Assembly (NCBI RefSeq): GCF_901000735.1 | Contig: NC_081543.1 | Coordinates: 8,291,921 to 8,355,920, forward strand | Length of the DNA stretch: 64,000 bases | Direction of reading: 5' to 3' | Source: Corylus avellana | Lineage: Eukaryota > Streptophyta > Magnoliopsida > Fagales > Betulaceae | Shown here: piece by piece, positions 12,355-24,390 of the stretch | Numbering within the stretch: position 1 is the stretch's first letter | How the letters are laid out: the number at the start of each line of letters is the position of its first letter | Notes under the pieces: model-generated | Told to the model about the DNA's origin: nothing | The model's input: the letters and a program-made list of their open reading frames with translations, nothing else | Database searches by the model: none | Translations under genes and position numbers: made by a program

Positions 12355-13460
12355 ATGACCTGCACAACTATTATACCAGCGTCCTTAGCTTTTTCAACCC
12401 TATAAATACCCCTACCCACTTGACTCTTAAGCCTCATTCCGCACCTGTTGCCTTGTGGTACCTCTGTTTGAGTGTGTGTGTGTGTGTGAGTTTTTTAAGG
12501 TGACTAAGAGAATTCTTGGAAGTTTTGTTTTAAGGAGGTAATCTTCTTAACTTAACTCGTTCTTTACCTATTTATTCTAGTTAAGTGTTTTTTCATAGCT
12601 TAGTTGGTAAGTTTGACTTTATATTGGTGTTGATAGCCTTAATCTTGGTTTGAGTGGGTTAATGTTTTGATGATGTTAGACATAGTTTCTTCTACATGGA
12701 AACATTATTTTCGTTTAGGATTCTGTAAGTGATCATGTTAAGGCCTTAGGACTTGCTTAGAGGTGGTTTAGTAGCTTTTTGGTTCGAAATGAGTTTTCTG
12801 CCTAGCATCGAACGTTCGAACCTCTTTGTTCAAACATGCGATGTCATGGCCGAAAGTTTGAGCATCTCTGTCCGAATGTTCGATAGTCAGGCAAAAAGTC
12901 TGTTTTGAACATATTTAGGTCTAAGGCTTGTTTTAGCTTGAGTTTAGAACTAATGATAGGTCACTTCTCAGATTTTGAGGTTATGGAGCCTCATCATGAT
13001 TTTATGGAGGAGTCTTCGACACAAGTGAGTACAAACTCGCATGGATACTTATTATTTTTCCCACGTAGCATGAATATTTTATATATATCAAACATGCATC
13101 TTTGCAACTCTCATGAAATATATTTTTGAATTATTGTGAACTTTATTTTGTGGAAACCTGTGTTGATTAAGCAAGATACTGAACATGATGAGATTTGTAA
13201 GAGCATGCATATAAAAGATGGATAAAATTAATTGCATTATATAATATGATACACCGGTACATGCGGGATAACAGTCATGAGCTTTTTATACAAGTTAACT
13301 ATATAATCAAATGTATGTGCGTTTGTATGTGCATTGGATCTAATGGTTGTTCGTAACCAGCGCAACCATGTTTGATTGGTAGATTACTATAGAGCAAACA
13401 TCATTAGGGATTCTAGTTGTGGGGATTTGGGGGATTAAATGGTTGGGTTCATAGTAGGTA
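12355..13460. repeat. LTR-like sequence with palindromic TCGAACGTTCGA-type motifs (copy 1)
   Basis: A CCTATAAATACCCC TATA-like box (about 12401) is followed by a (GT)n run (12471-12489). Further on is a cluster of CGAACGTTCGAAC and related half-sites (12808-12882). The layout resembles the promoter and leader of a plant LTR retrotransposon. A diverged relative with the same motif cluster lies at 40190-40920. The second copy is at 21815-22920. Exact LTR ends were not found. Confidence 0.4.
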
Positions 13461-13635
13461 TTTGGGGCTAGTAGAAGTGGTAGGGGTGATGGTCTAGCTA
13501 GGAATTGGGATGCTATTTCAGTTGGGGATGGTAGACATGGTAGGGGTGATGATTTTTTCCCTTCCTTCTAGGCTGATCTTCGATGGTTGCATTCCCTTCA
13601 AAATTAATTCTTTCTTTTCCCAACGGAACTTCATA

Positions 13636-13917
13636 CTATTTTTTATAAAGTCCCACAAAATGAGGCCAAGAACACTTAGCCAATCTTACCCCCAATACAA
13701 TATCACACCCTCCTAGAGTTAGTACATATAAGGTAGGTGTAATTTTACTTCTCTGTAGGATGAGTTTTGCCGCCTCACAGTAACCATTAGTGGAGAAGGT
13801 GTTTTGGGTATTCTTTGCCATTGAATTTTGTGGTAGTCTTTTTTTGGAAACATCAAGAGCATTTGAGTCTGATTTGCTTGGGTGGTTGTTTATATGCTGG
13901 TTTGGTCTAGTTTGCAA
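13636..13917 (-). pseudogene. Ty3/gypsy aspartic protease fragment, frameshifted (copy 1)
   Basis: The minus-strand frame carries the retropepsin-like motif VLTLGGCDIVLGV, typical of the protease-to-RT junction of Ty3/gypsy polyproteins. In copy 2 (23113-23376) the frame continues through DWLSVLG as the family does. Here one extra base near 13686 shifts the frame immediately after LGV. No gag, RT or integrase follows on this strand. Dead relic. Confidence 0.7.
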
Positions 13918-14212
13918 AGAGAGGAGAAAGACTCTATTATCTTGTTCCTGTTCTTATGACATTTAAATGTACATTATTTATTTTTTCTACTTTGTTATAA
14001 TGAAGGGAATATGTTTTTCATTCCTAAAACATCCATACATCAAGTCTAGTTTTTCGGCTCTTTGTTGCAAAGCACCTAGCTTCTCTAGTATTCTTAATGC
14101 CTTGGCTTTGTACAGATTTTGTTGTATATATAGGTTATGCACAGATTTTGTTTGTATTCAAAGGAAACCTGAAATTGAAAGGAAGGTTTGTGTAACATAA
14201 AAAGGGTTAATA

Positions 14213-14900
14213 ACTTTTTAAGTACCTGAGTTTGTAATTTTTTATTTTTCCCCCTAGGTTTTCAAAATAGTCAGAAATGGTATCTAACCTATGGGAAAAG
14301 ACAAAATTGATACCTTCATTAGATTTTGTGAGAAAAATTAACGGTCTGTCACATGTCACTCTCAAAATATGCCACGTGTCAAAATAATAATAATAAAATC
14401 ATAAAAATAATTAATAAATTAAAAAAACAAAACAAAACCTAAAAAAAAAAGGGGAAAAATTTGGGGTGGTCGGCTAGCCGCAAAGCCGGTCTGGGGGTGG
14501 CCGAACCACCTCCAAGGGCCTTAGGGGGGTGGCTGAAACCATCCCCAAAGCCAGAGGCCATGAAGGTGGCTTCGGTCATCCCCTTTTGCCAAAAAGGCGG
14601 TTGCTGAACCACCCTCAAGGGCAAAAAATGGGGTTTCGAAACCACCCCCTTTGGCCTTGGGGGTGGCTCGGCCACCACCATAGGCCATGGGGTTGCTTCG
14701 GCCACCCCTTGATGCCGGCCTGGGGTGGCCAAAGCCACTCCCATGGCCAAAACAGGGGTGGCAAGGGCTTTGGGCCCCAGAGGCCATGGTGGTGGCTTCG
14801 GGCACCCTCTTCGGCCCCTCTGGGGGTGGCCGAACCACCCCCAAGGCCCTTGGGGGGTGGTTAGGCCACCCACATACCAGCCTTGGGGGTGGCCCAAATA
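14213..14900. repeat. GC-rich GGTGGC/GCCACC hairpin element, copy 1
   Basis: The AT-rich left arm (14213-14450) contains a CCACGTGTCA motif. It leads into about 440 bp built from GGGGGTGGCC and GGCCACCCC words in both orientations, so all six frames are open and rich in Gly, Pro and Trp. This explains the overlapping long frames here; they are not genes. The same DNA type occurs at 23670-24390, 18720-18840, 27440-27810 and, degenerate, at 39190-39640. It is the interior of non-autonomous transposons, as the element at 27243-28052 shows. Confidence 0.7.
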
Positions 14901-16424
14901 TTTAGTCTATATTCAGCTGGGATTAGGGGAGTTGAAACCCACCTTAGTGACATTTCAGTTAGCCAACATATATGTGAAAATCACAAAGGGGATCATTGAG
15001 GATGTTCTGATTAAGGTTGATAAGTTCTATTATCCTGTGGACTTCATAGTCATAGACACAAAACGTGTTCTAAATGTGGGGATCCAAATTTCTATGATAT
15101 TAGGGCGACCATTTTTAGCCACGGCTAATGCCTTAATCAACTGTAGGATTGGAGTGATAAATATATCATTTGGAAACATGACAGTGGAGCTGAATATCTT
15201 TGATATTTGCAGGCAGCCATTTGAACATAAGGGGGTCAGAAGTGTGTGCTTGATTGAGGAAATAGTTGAGGAGGCTTTTAATGAGACAAGTATTGAGTAC
15301 CCTTTGGGAGAGTGCTTTACTCAATTTGGATGTGATCTAGACCTTGACATGTTACTTGAGCAAGCTGAGACTTTTAGTAAGCCAAGTATTGAGGATCCTG
15401 TGGAAGAGTGCTTTGCTCAATTTGGAGGTGATCTAGACCTTGACAAGTTACTTAAGCAAGCTGATGCCTTATTGGATTCCACTCCTAAGATGCAAATTGA
15501 GAATGGGGAAACCATTGAGATTTCATTCCCCAACCTATCTTCATCAGCAGCTGAGCCTCTCAAGTTGGATTTAAAGCCCTCATCTGATACCCTGAAGTAC
15601 AAATTTCTAGGTCCTGCTGAGTTTTTGCCTATGATCCCTTGGGGGGTGGTTAGGCCACCCACATACCAGCCTTGGGGGTGGCCCAAATATTTAGTCTATA
15701 TTCAGTTGGGATTAGGGGAGTTGAAACCCACCTTAGTGACATTTCAGTTAGCCAACAGATATGTGAAAATCACAAAGGGGATCATTGAGGATGTTCTGAT
15801 TAAGGTTGATAAGTTCTATTATCATGTGGACTTCATAGTCATAGACACAAAACGTGTTCTAAATGTGGGGATCCAAATTTCTATGATATTAGGGCGACCA
15901 TTTTTAGCCACGGCTAATGCCTTAATCAACTGTAGGATTGGAGTGATAAATATATCATTTGGAAACATGACAGTGGAGCTGAATATCTTTGATATTTGCA
16001 GGCAGCCATTTCAACATAAGGGGGTCAGAAGTGTGTGCTTGATTGAGGAAATAGTTGAGGAGACTTTTAATGAGACAAGTATTGAGTACCCTTTGGGAAA
16101 GTGCTTTACTCAATTTGGATGTGATCTAGACCTTGACATGTTACTTGAGTAAGCTGAGACTTTTAGTGAGCCAAGTATTGAGGATCCTGTGGAAGAGTGC
16201 TTTGCTCAATTTGGAGGTGATCTAGACCTTGACAAGTTACTTAAGCAAGCAGATGCCTTATTGGATTCCACTCCTAATATGCAAATTGAGAATGGGGAAA
16301 CCATTGAGATTTCATTCCCCAACCTATCTTCATCAGCAGCTGAGCCTCTCAAGTTGGATTTAAAGCCCTTATCTGACACCCTGAAGTACAAATTTCTAGG
16401 TCCTGCTGAGTTTTTGCCTATGAT
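14847..16424 (+). repeat. 789-bp in-frame tandem duplication
   Basis: The two units start with the same CCCTTGGGGGGTGG and are offset by exactly 789 bp. They differ by roughly ten substitutions by eye, including the stop at 16150. Copy 2 of the larger segment has a single unit (24336-25136). Confidence 0.9.
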
Positions 16425-16584
16425 CATTGCTTCGGACCTGGATGATGCTCAAGAACAAAATTTGTTGGAAGTCTTGAAAGAGCATAAAGAAGCCATAGGG
16501 TGGTCTATTGGAAATATCAAGGGAATCAATCCTTTTGTTGTGATGCACAAAATTCATTTGGAAGAGAATGCTAAACACTCTTGA
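14896..16584 (+). pseudogene. Ty3/gypsy gag-pol protease to RT-start fragment with internal tandem duplication (copy 1)
   Basis: The frame encodes the retropepsin region of an Athila/Tat-like gypsy polyprotein. Motifs seen are VTFQLANRYVK, GIIEDVLIKVDKFYY, ILGRPFLATANALI and, near the RT start, EHKEAIGWSIGNIKGI and HKIHLEENAKHS. A 789-bp (263-codon) block is repeated in tandem (about 14847-15635, then 15636-16424). The frame is kept across the junction, but a CAA-to-TAA change at 16150 stops the second unit; the frame reopens to 16584. Further stops follow at 16582 and 16687 in the RT region. The upstream end is fused in frame to GGTGGC repeat DNA, giving a chimeric 475-codon frame (14725-16152) with no expected function. 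Confidence 0.8.
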
Positions 16585-16829
16585 GAACCACAGAGACGGT
16601 TGAGTTCTGCCATGCAAGAGGTAGTGCGAGCTGAAGTGATCAAACTTCTGGATACGAGAATTATATACCCGATTTCTAACAGCAAATGAATGAGTCTCAT
16701 TCATGTGGTGCCCAAGAAGGCGGGTGTTACAGTGGTCAATAATAAGGATAATGAGTTGGTCTCAACCCATGTTTGTAGACTTTTCTAAAAAGATGCAAAT
16801 GCTCCATATCTTTGTAGTGTATGTGGCTT

Positions 16830-17560
16830 ATTATCTTGAGTTGATTGAAATTACGAATTAAAAGAGCTTGGGGCTCAAAAATTTAATTCCTAAATGCTTA
16901 AGCAATTAAAAGAGCTTTACGCTCATGGATTTAATTCGTAAAGGTTTAAGAATAGTTAAGAGAGCATTGGGCCAATGGAATAAAACCTAAGCCCAAGTAT
17001 TGGACTAGGAAAAGGGCTAGGCATGAGCTAGCCCCAGGAGGCACATGGAAAGAGAGGCCACAAGAGGATTAATTCCCCTTGTGACCAGTAATCCTAGTTC
17101 TACTTGGATTCTAGAATGTTATTTTCCTAGCTCTCCAAGTAAATCCAAATATATAATTAGAGGGCCCTAAAGAAGCATACGATATAAATGAAAAACACAA
17201 TTGAGAAAGTTGTGAGAAATATTGAGAGAAAAATTTATTTTTTTCAAGTTTATGCTTCTAGCTATTCTTTAAAATTGATAATAGTTATTGTGAGCTCACA
17301 CTTATAGTCATATTCAATCATCAAATAGAAGATCTAAAGGTTGAATCGAGAACATCAAGAATGTCTTCTTCATCATTCAACATTCAAGAAGAATTTTAAG
17401 CAGAGTTATATAGCCTTACATGCTTCAGAGATGTCGAATTCGACTATAAGTTTCATAAACTTGTATATTTAATTTTAAATCTGGCCTTGTTTACCTTGAG
17501 AAAAAATTTCCCTGCGATCGTTCTTTACGCGGCACATATTTGATGTGCAAGATCCCAACA
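16830..17560 (-). mobile_element. LTR-like sequence ending TGTTGGGATC (copy 1)
   Basis: Read on the minus strand it begins TGTTGGGATC at 17560. It shares stretches such as TTAGATCTTCT followed by TTTGATGA with the plus-strand block starting at 55199, so both are one LTR family. No internal coding region is attached, so a solo or decayed LTR is likely. The far end is uncertain. Confidence 0.45.
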
Positions 17561-18109
17561 CTTTCCATTTATCATTTCGTGACAAAAATGAGAAAAGCTT
17601 TGGGAGTGGAAGGGAGCAAAGTAAATGGGAGTTTTACTTGATGGATGATTCTAACATAGATGGTTTTATTTATGATTGACACTTTGCTCTTGATAATTCC
17701 AGTTCCACATACGTTTGATGTCTTTATTCATGGTTTCAGATACAAGCTACAAGGGTCAAACTTCAAATATTTCAAACCAATCTAGTTTTGTGGTTTAGAG
17801 GTTTGGGTTTAGATTTTAAGTTTGTATGTTTTTTTTTCAACGTACTTGGTTAATTAGTTTTGTCACCCAATTGCCCAAGCTCAGTTTGTTAAGTTTTTTG
17901 TGTACGTTGGCTTATTTGGTAATCAAAATTATGTTTGTAAGTCTTTTTAATAGTTAAGGGTTATGTTGTCTTGAACTAGAGTTGTTTAATTGAAGAATTG
18001 GACTGCTCAGAATTTTATTGTTAATGTACTGCACAATCGTAATTTATGTGTCTTGGGGTTAGAACCCGATCTTTCTCACAGACACATATTCTATTTTTTT
18101 TTTGTTTAA

Positions 18110-18205
18110 CATGTCCACACAAAGAAAAGGAGAGTGAGAAGATTCGAGCTAGTAACCTCCGTTTCATGAAACGGGGTTTACAGCCAATTGAACTACCCCT
18201 TGAAG
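18110..18205 (-). mobile_element. tRNA-derived SINE-like element (copy 1)
   Basis: The minus strand has TAGTTCAATTGG (A-box-like) and CTAGCTCGAATC (B-box-like), with a short stem CCCGTTTCATGAAACGG between them. The second copy is at 26823-26920. Confidence 0.5.
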
Positions 18206-18525
18206 ACATATTCTATTTCAATAATGAGTAATGTTAAAAAAAATTTACCCAATCAAGTGAGAGTTCAATGAATGTATGACTGTTTGGTTATGTATATTGG
18301 CAATAATGTATTCAAGATTATCATAAATAAATTAATGCTAAGCGTGAAAGAATAAATTACAAGTTATGTTATATGTTTTAAATAATAATTAAATTTGTTT
18401 AATTATTTTAAGAAATTTTTTTTTCATAAAGGCCTTTTGAACTTGCACAAGTTTTGAAAAAACTCTCAAACTCATCAATTTCATTCCCCTTGAAATTTTA
18501 ATTTGATGCAGCCTACTCTATTCGT

Positions 18526-18858
18526 GGACAAGGATCCTCTCCAGTTCATTTTGAACTGGAGAGGATCCAGTTGATGGCTAGGATCTCTCTTTAGAGATCC
18601 TAAGGCCATCAACCCGCAACGTGGCATATTAAAAAATAATATTATTTTATCATTTTACTTTTTAAAATAAATAAAAAATAAAATAATAAGAAATTAAAAA
18701 CAAATATAAAAAAATAGAAGGGTGGCTGGCCAACCCATGTTGGCCACAGGGGGTGGCCGGCCACCACATTTTGGGGCATGGGGTGGCGTCGCCACCCCCG
18801 TGGGCTGGTTGGGGGTGGTCCGGCCACCCCAAATGGCCAAATCAAATTTTTTTATTTT
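18526..18858. mobile_element. Non-autonomous MULE, left part only (cut by the gap)
   Basis: Identical in kind to the complete element at 27243-28052. It has the GGACAAGG end, the hairpin around TCCAGTTCA...TGAACTGGA, and the GGTGGCC interior. The sequence stops at the 100-N gap. Confidence 0.85.
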
Positions 18859-18958
18859 NNNNNNNNNNNNNNNNNNNNNNNNNNNNNNNNNNNNNNNNNN
18901 NNNNNNNNNNNNNNNNNNNNNNNNNNNNNNNNNNNNNNNNNNNNNNNNNNNNNNNNNN
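18859..18958. other. Assembly gap, 100 N
   Basis: Exactly 100 undefined bases, the usual placeholder for a gap of unknown size. It lies precisely between the two copies of the duplicated segment. Confidence 1.
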
Positions 18959-20930
18959 AAAATAAAAAATAAGTAGATTACTAATTTTGGTGCGGAAAAT
19001 GATTTTACCAAGCATGGGGAATTGGCAAAGTGCAGAGGACAGCAAAGTCTGGGACCAAAAAAAGGCAGAAAAACCAAAGTACAGTCCATGCAGCCACCTC
19101 GGATACACGAGGCAAATCCTTGTCCACATTGAAAACGACAACCAGCGTTGGGCCCCCCCACCTCCCCATTCATTGATGTTACACGATGACGTGGCCACAA
19201 TACTTTTGGCAAAGACCGAGAACAAAGTGGTAAATCGGGCTCTGTTGTAAATGGGTCCCACCAGCACAAATTACGGGGAAAGTTGGTTGGGGACGTGGCC
19301 TTAGTCGGAGCTGACGAGGACTTAACAACAGATCTGAATCAGCCTCCTGCTGAAAAGGTGGGTTGTTTCTGGAAACTGAAGGCACACGGAAGAGAAAGGC
19401 GAGTGATGAAGAATAATCAAAACCATTTTACGGCTTTGGTAGAGGTATCTTTGACCGACATTCACGTTCGTTCACACTCGGAATCTTCTCATTCCCGGCG
19501 CGTGCACTTCCAACGGCGGAGCTCCACCCCTTTTTGTGACTTCGAAGCTGTGGCCAAATATATTAAACGAAATAGATCATGTACATAAGAAAACGATTCT
19601 GGGCCTTTATCGCCCACACTTGCATAAAATCTCTTTTCATTATCAAATGATATTTTTTAATTTTTTTTTTTTTTTTTTTAAGATTGTTTATGAATTATTT
19701 ATATGGAAAGTTCAAAGTTAAGGTTAAAAGGGTATGTTTATTAATGTATTTTGGAGAGTGTTTTATATTTTTAATGTGAATAAAGTTTTACTTGATTTTT
19801 TTTTTTTTTTGCTTAAAAAAGAATGACAAAGTGGCCGCACCGCACCGCTACGTGACATGACATGACGTGACATGACATGATCATCCCTCGAATGGAAAAT
19901 CTTGTACACCAAGTGAATTGATTGCTCTTTAGCAGGTAGAAAGAGTCATTTAGGGTTTGTTGTTGAATCAATTAGGTTGGTCTAGTGCCGGGGCGTGCAA
20001 GTTAGTAATATTGTGTAATAATCTGCAAGTCACGAGTGGGACAGGATGATAGAGATTCGTCGGTGCCCAACATTTTGGTGTGTGGAATCTTCATGTTTTT
20101 AATCTCTTTGATTCATAAGACTTTCTAAGTTGTTTCATTAAAAAATAAAAAAATAAATAAAAGAAAAGAAAAACGACTTTCTTAAGTTGAAAGTCTGACA
20201 GAATTGAACTTACTTCTTTTCATGGGTTCCACCATCTCGAGGATTAAGAAAGAAAAGATATAATTGATCCCCTTCATCAAAGTCAAAAAGTATGGTGCCT
20301 GAATTAAAGAGAAGTGAAAAAGATACACATCATTATTGGTGCAATATTATTGTTTCTACATCATAGCTCTCAATATCATCTTTATGTCCCATTGAAACTA
20401 GGCACTCCAATTGAGAACCTCTTTAAAAAGCTGCTGTTTATAGGAGCCCCTGCCAAGCATATAATAATGAATACGTTTTACATTATGCATATTGACAAGG
20501 GATCACACAATGTTGGAGTATGGTTTATTGATATAGAAAAAAAAAATAAAAAAAATTAAAGGATTATGAGAGTTATAACTTTTTATAATTCAATACAAAA
20601 ATGAGTTCAAAAGAGGGTTAATAATCAAAGTGGATGAAAAAGATAGTAACTCTTTAGGCTTTGTGGTGCGTATATGTAGTTCATTAAGATCAAAGCATAA
20701 AAGATTCAGAGCATAATGCTTTTACATCATATGACATAAAGCTTTTAAGAACATAGGCAAAAGCTATGTGGTTACAAAGTGGTAGATACATCAAAAACTC
20801 TAACAATCAAATCTTATCAATGACCTCCGATCTCACACATGTACAAACTTCATTTATGGCATAGATATGCTCCTGGCAGACGAGATCTACGACATGGGTT
20901 AATCATATCCCGACAACAAAAAGTTTTTAT

Positions 20931-21344
20931 TTAACTGGTTGTGAGAGATAAGTCCTCACATCGAAAATTATTCGTCCTCAACTTGAAAGCCAGAACAACA
21001 TAAACAAACAAAAAACTACAAACAGCAGCGGGAGGCTCATACAAAAGCGGGTGACGTTTACGCGATCCACGCTTCGGCGCGTTCAAACCACAACCATCGC
21101 GTGCTGACCGGAGGAAAAACTTTTGTTGTCTATAGGACTCGTTGGCGCTAGGGAAGAATGTGTAATGACACGTATAGGACTTGGACTGGCGGCGAAAATG
21201 TAGATCTGCTTCAGAAAAAACCGATCTAAGAACCCTTGCAGAAACCGACAAAGCCAAAAGATCGGGGAGAAAAACGAACGGTGAGATAGAGTAGATAGCC
21301 AAAGCGGTGGAGGAGGCTGGGCCCTGCTGTTGGAGTCTAAACAA
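20931..21344 (-). CDS. Hypothetical ORF, probably transposon-derived (copy 2)
   Basis: Identical 137-codon frame to 11471-11884. No recognisable domain. Confidence 0.2.
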   Translation of the reverse strand: MFRLQQQGPASSTALAIYSISPFVFLPDLLALSVSARVLRSVFSEADLHFRRQSKSYTCHYTFFPSANESYRQQKFFLRSARDGCGLNAPKRGSRKRHPLLYEPPAAVCSFLFVYVVLAFKLRTNNFRCEDLSLTTS

Positions 21345-21814
21345 AATCTAAAACAAAAAACAAGGAAAAAGGGAAAAGGAGGAGGGATGGAAGAAACGGT
21401 CTGTCCTCCCTTTTGAATAGCATTGGAAGGAGGCTAGGGTTTGTTCTTAGACAACCTTGATTTGCGCCTCTGACAATCCTTTAGTTTCACCGATATATTT
21501 CCAATGATGCTCTAGGCATTATATACAATTATACACAACATAAGAGTAAAAATGTAATGACATAAATAATTACAATTAATCAAATCAGCATATTCCCTAA
21601 TGTAGTTTCCTTGTGTAGGTTGAGATCCCTTGATATTTGCACTTGCCTTTCAAGTATTGTTGTTGCACAAGTTGTTGTTTTGGTCCAAGCTTGCCTCGCA
21701 TAGCACATCTCCTTAGCTAGCTTTGGCTTGAGTTCATGATTTGCTAATTGATTAACATTATGATCTGCATATTGATTATGTAGTACCCCGAAACGGGGAA
21801 CCATTGAACATTCG

Positions 21815-22920
21815 ATGACCTGCACAACTATTATACCAGCGTCCTTAGCTTTTTCAACCCTATAAATACCCCTACCCACTTGACTCTTAAGCCTCATTCC
21901 GCACCTGTTGCCTTGTGGTACCTCTGTTTGAGTGTGTGTGTGTGTGTGAGTTTTTTAAGGTGACTAAGAGAATTCTTGGAAGTTTTGTTTTAAGGAGGTA
22001 ATCTTCTTAACTTAACTCGTTCTTTACCTATTTATTCTAGTTAAGTGTTTTTTCATAGCTTAGTTGGTAAGTTTGACTTTATATTGGTGTTGATAGCCTT
22101 AATCTTGGTTTGAGTGGGTTAATGTTTTGATGATGTTAGACATAGTTTCTTCTACATGGAAACATTATTTTCGTTTAGGATTCTGTAAGTGATCATGTTA
22201 AGGCCTTAGGACTTGCTTAGAGGTGGTTTAGTAGCTTTTTGGTTCGAAATGAGTTTTCTGCCTAGCATCGAACGTTCGAACCTCTTTGTTCAAACATGCG
22301 ATGTCATGGCCGAAAGTTTGAGCATCTCTGTCCGAATGTTCGATAGTCAGGCAAAAAGTCTGTTTTGAACATATTTAGGTCTAAGGCTTGTTTTAGCTTG
22401 AGTTTAGAACTAATGATAGGTCACTTCTCAGATTTTGAGGTTATGGAGCCTCATCATGATTTTATGGAGGAGTCTTCGACACAAGTGAGTACAAACTCGC
22501 ATGGATACTTATTATTTTTCCCACGTAGCATGAATATTTTATATATATCAAACATGCATCTTTGCAACTCTCATGAAATATATTTTTGAATTATTGTGAA
22601 CTTTATTTTGTGGAAACCTGTGTTGATTAAGCAAGATACTGAACATGATGAGATTTGTAAGAGCATGCATATAAAAGATGGATAAAATTAATTGCATTAT
22701 ATAATATGATACACCGGTACATGCGGGATAACAGTCATGAGCTTTTTATACAAGTTAACTATATAATCAAATGTATGTGCGTTTGTATGTGCATTGGATC
22801 TAATGGTTGTTCGTAACCAGCGCAACCATGTTTGATTGGTAGATTACTATAGAGCAAACATCATTAGGGATTCTAGTTGTGGGGATTTGGGGGATTAAAT
22901 GGTTGGGTTCATAGTAGGTA
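21815..22920. repeat. LTR-like sequence with palindromic motifs (copy 2)
   Basis: Same as 12355-13460: TATA-like box, (GT)n run and CGAACGTTCGAAC motif cluster (about 22268-22342). Confidence 0.4.
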
Positions 22921-23112
22921 TTTGGGGCTGGTAGAAGTGGTAGGGGTGATGGTCTAGCTAGGAATTGGGATGCTATTTCAGTTGGGGATGGTAGACATGG
23001 TAGGGGTGATGATTTTTTCCCCTCCTTCTAGGCTGATCTTCGATGGTTGCATTCCCTTCAAAATTAATTCTTTCTTTTCCCAACGGAACTTCATACCATT
23101 TTTTATAAAGTC

Positions 23113-23376
23113 CTACAAAATGAGGCCAAGAACACTTAGCCAATCTACCCCCAATACAATATCACACCCTCCTAGAGTTAGTACATATAAGGTAGGTGTA
23201 ATTTTACTTCTCTGTAGGATGAGTTTTGCCGCCTCACAGTAACCATTAGTGGAGAAGGTGTTTTGGGTATTCTTTGCCATTGAATTTTGTGGTAGTCTTT
23301 TTTTGGAAACATCAAGAGCATTTGAGTCTGATTTGCTTGGGTGGTTGTTTATATGCTGGTTTGGTCTAGTTTGCAA
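23113..23376 (-). pseudogene. Ty3/gypsy aspartic protease fragment (copy 2)
   Basis: Motif GGCDIVLGVDWLSVLG is readable without the frameshift present in copy 1. No other polyprotein domain follows. Non-functional fragment. Confidence 0.7.
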
Positions 23377-23669
23377 AGAGAGGAGAAAGACTCTATTATC
23401 TTGTTCCTATTCTCATGACATTTAAATGTACATTATTTATTTTTTCTACTTTGTTATAATGAAGGGAATATGTTTTTCGTTCCTAAAACATCCATACATC
23501 AAGTCTAGTTTTTCGGCTCTTTGTTGCAAAGCACCTAGCTTCTCTAGTATTCTTAATGCCTTGGCTTTGTACAGATTTTGTTGTATATATAGGTTATGCA
23601 CAGATTTTGTTTGTATTCAAAGGAAACCTGAAATTGAAAGGAAGGTTTGTGTAACATAAAAAGGGTTAA

Positions 23670-24390
23670 TAACTTTTTAAGTACCTGAGTTTGTAATTTT
23701 TTATTTTTCCCCCTAGGTTTTCAAAATAGTCAGAAATGGTATCTAACCTATGGGAAAAGACAAAATTGATACCTTCATTAGATTTTGTGAGAAAAATTAA
23801 CGGTCTGTCACATGTCACTCTCAAAATATGCCACGTGTCAAAATAATAATAATAAAATCATAAAAATAATTAATAAATTAAAAAAACAAAACAAAACCTA
23901 AAAAAAAAAGGGGAAAAATTTGGGGTGGTCGGCTAGCCGCAAAGCCGGTCTGGGGGTGGCCGAACCACCTCCAAGGGCCTTAGGGGGGTGGCTGAAACCA
24001 TCCCCAAAGCCAGAGGCCATGAAGGTGGCTTCGGTCATCCCCTTTTGCCAAAAAGGCGGTTGCTGAACCACCCTCAAGGGCAAAAAATGGGGTTTCGAAA
24101 CCACCCCCTTTGGCCTTGGGGGTGGCTCGGCCACCACCATAGGCCATGGGGTTGCTTCGGCCACCACCATAGGCCATGGGGTTGCTTCGGCCACCCCTTG
24201 ATGCCGGCCTGGGGTGGCCAAAGCCACTCCCATGGCCAAAACGGGGGTGGCAAGGGCTTTGGGCCCCAGAGGCCATGGTGGTGGCTTCGAGCACCCTCTT
24301 CGGCCCTTCTGGGGGTGGCCGAACCACCCCCAAGGCCCTTGGGGGGTGGTTAGGCCACCCACATACCAGCCTTGGGGGTGGCCCAAATAT
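23670..24390. repeat. GC-rich GGTGGC/GCCACC hairpin element, copy 2
   Basis: Same as 14213-14900 but with a 30-bp unit (CCACCACCATAGG core) present twice in tandem at 24121-24180. Confidence 0.7.

Larger units (their letters stand above)
9499..18858. repeat. Duplicated segment, copy 1 (left of assembly gap)
   Basis: This 9360-bp stretch matches 18959-27578 almost base for base, with a constant offset of 9460 up to about 13.68 kb. Differences are scattered substitutions, a 1-bp indel near 13686, a 30-bp unit present once here and twice in copy 2 (24121-24180), a 12-bp unit duplicated only in copy 2 (near 24885), and a 789-bp internal tandem duplication present only here. It ends abruptly at the first N of a 100-N gap, inside a transposon that is complete in copy 2. 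It may be an allelic overlap placed twice and not a true duplication. Confidence 0.95.

Noticed and set aside
14439..14905. Several overlapping frames rich in Gly, Pro and Trp on both strands
   Set aside because: All come from GGTGGC/GCCACC repeat DNA without stops in any frame; not genes.
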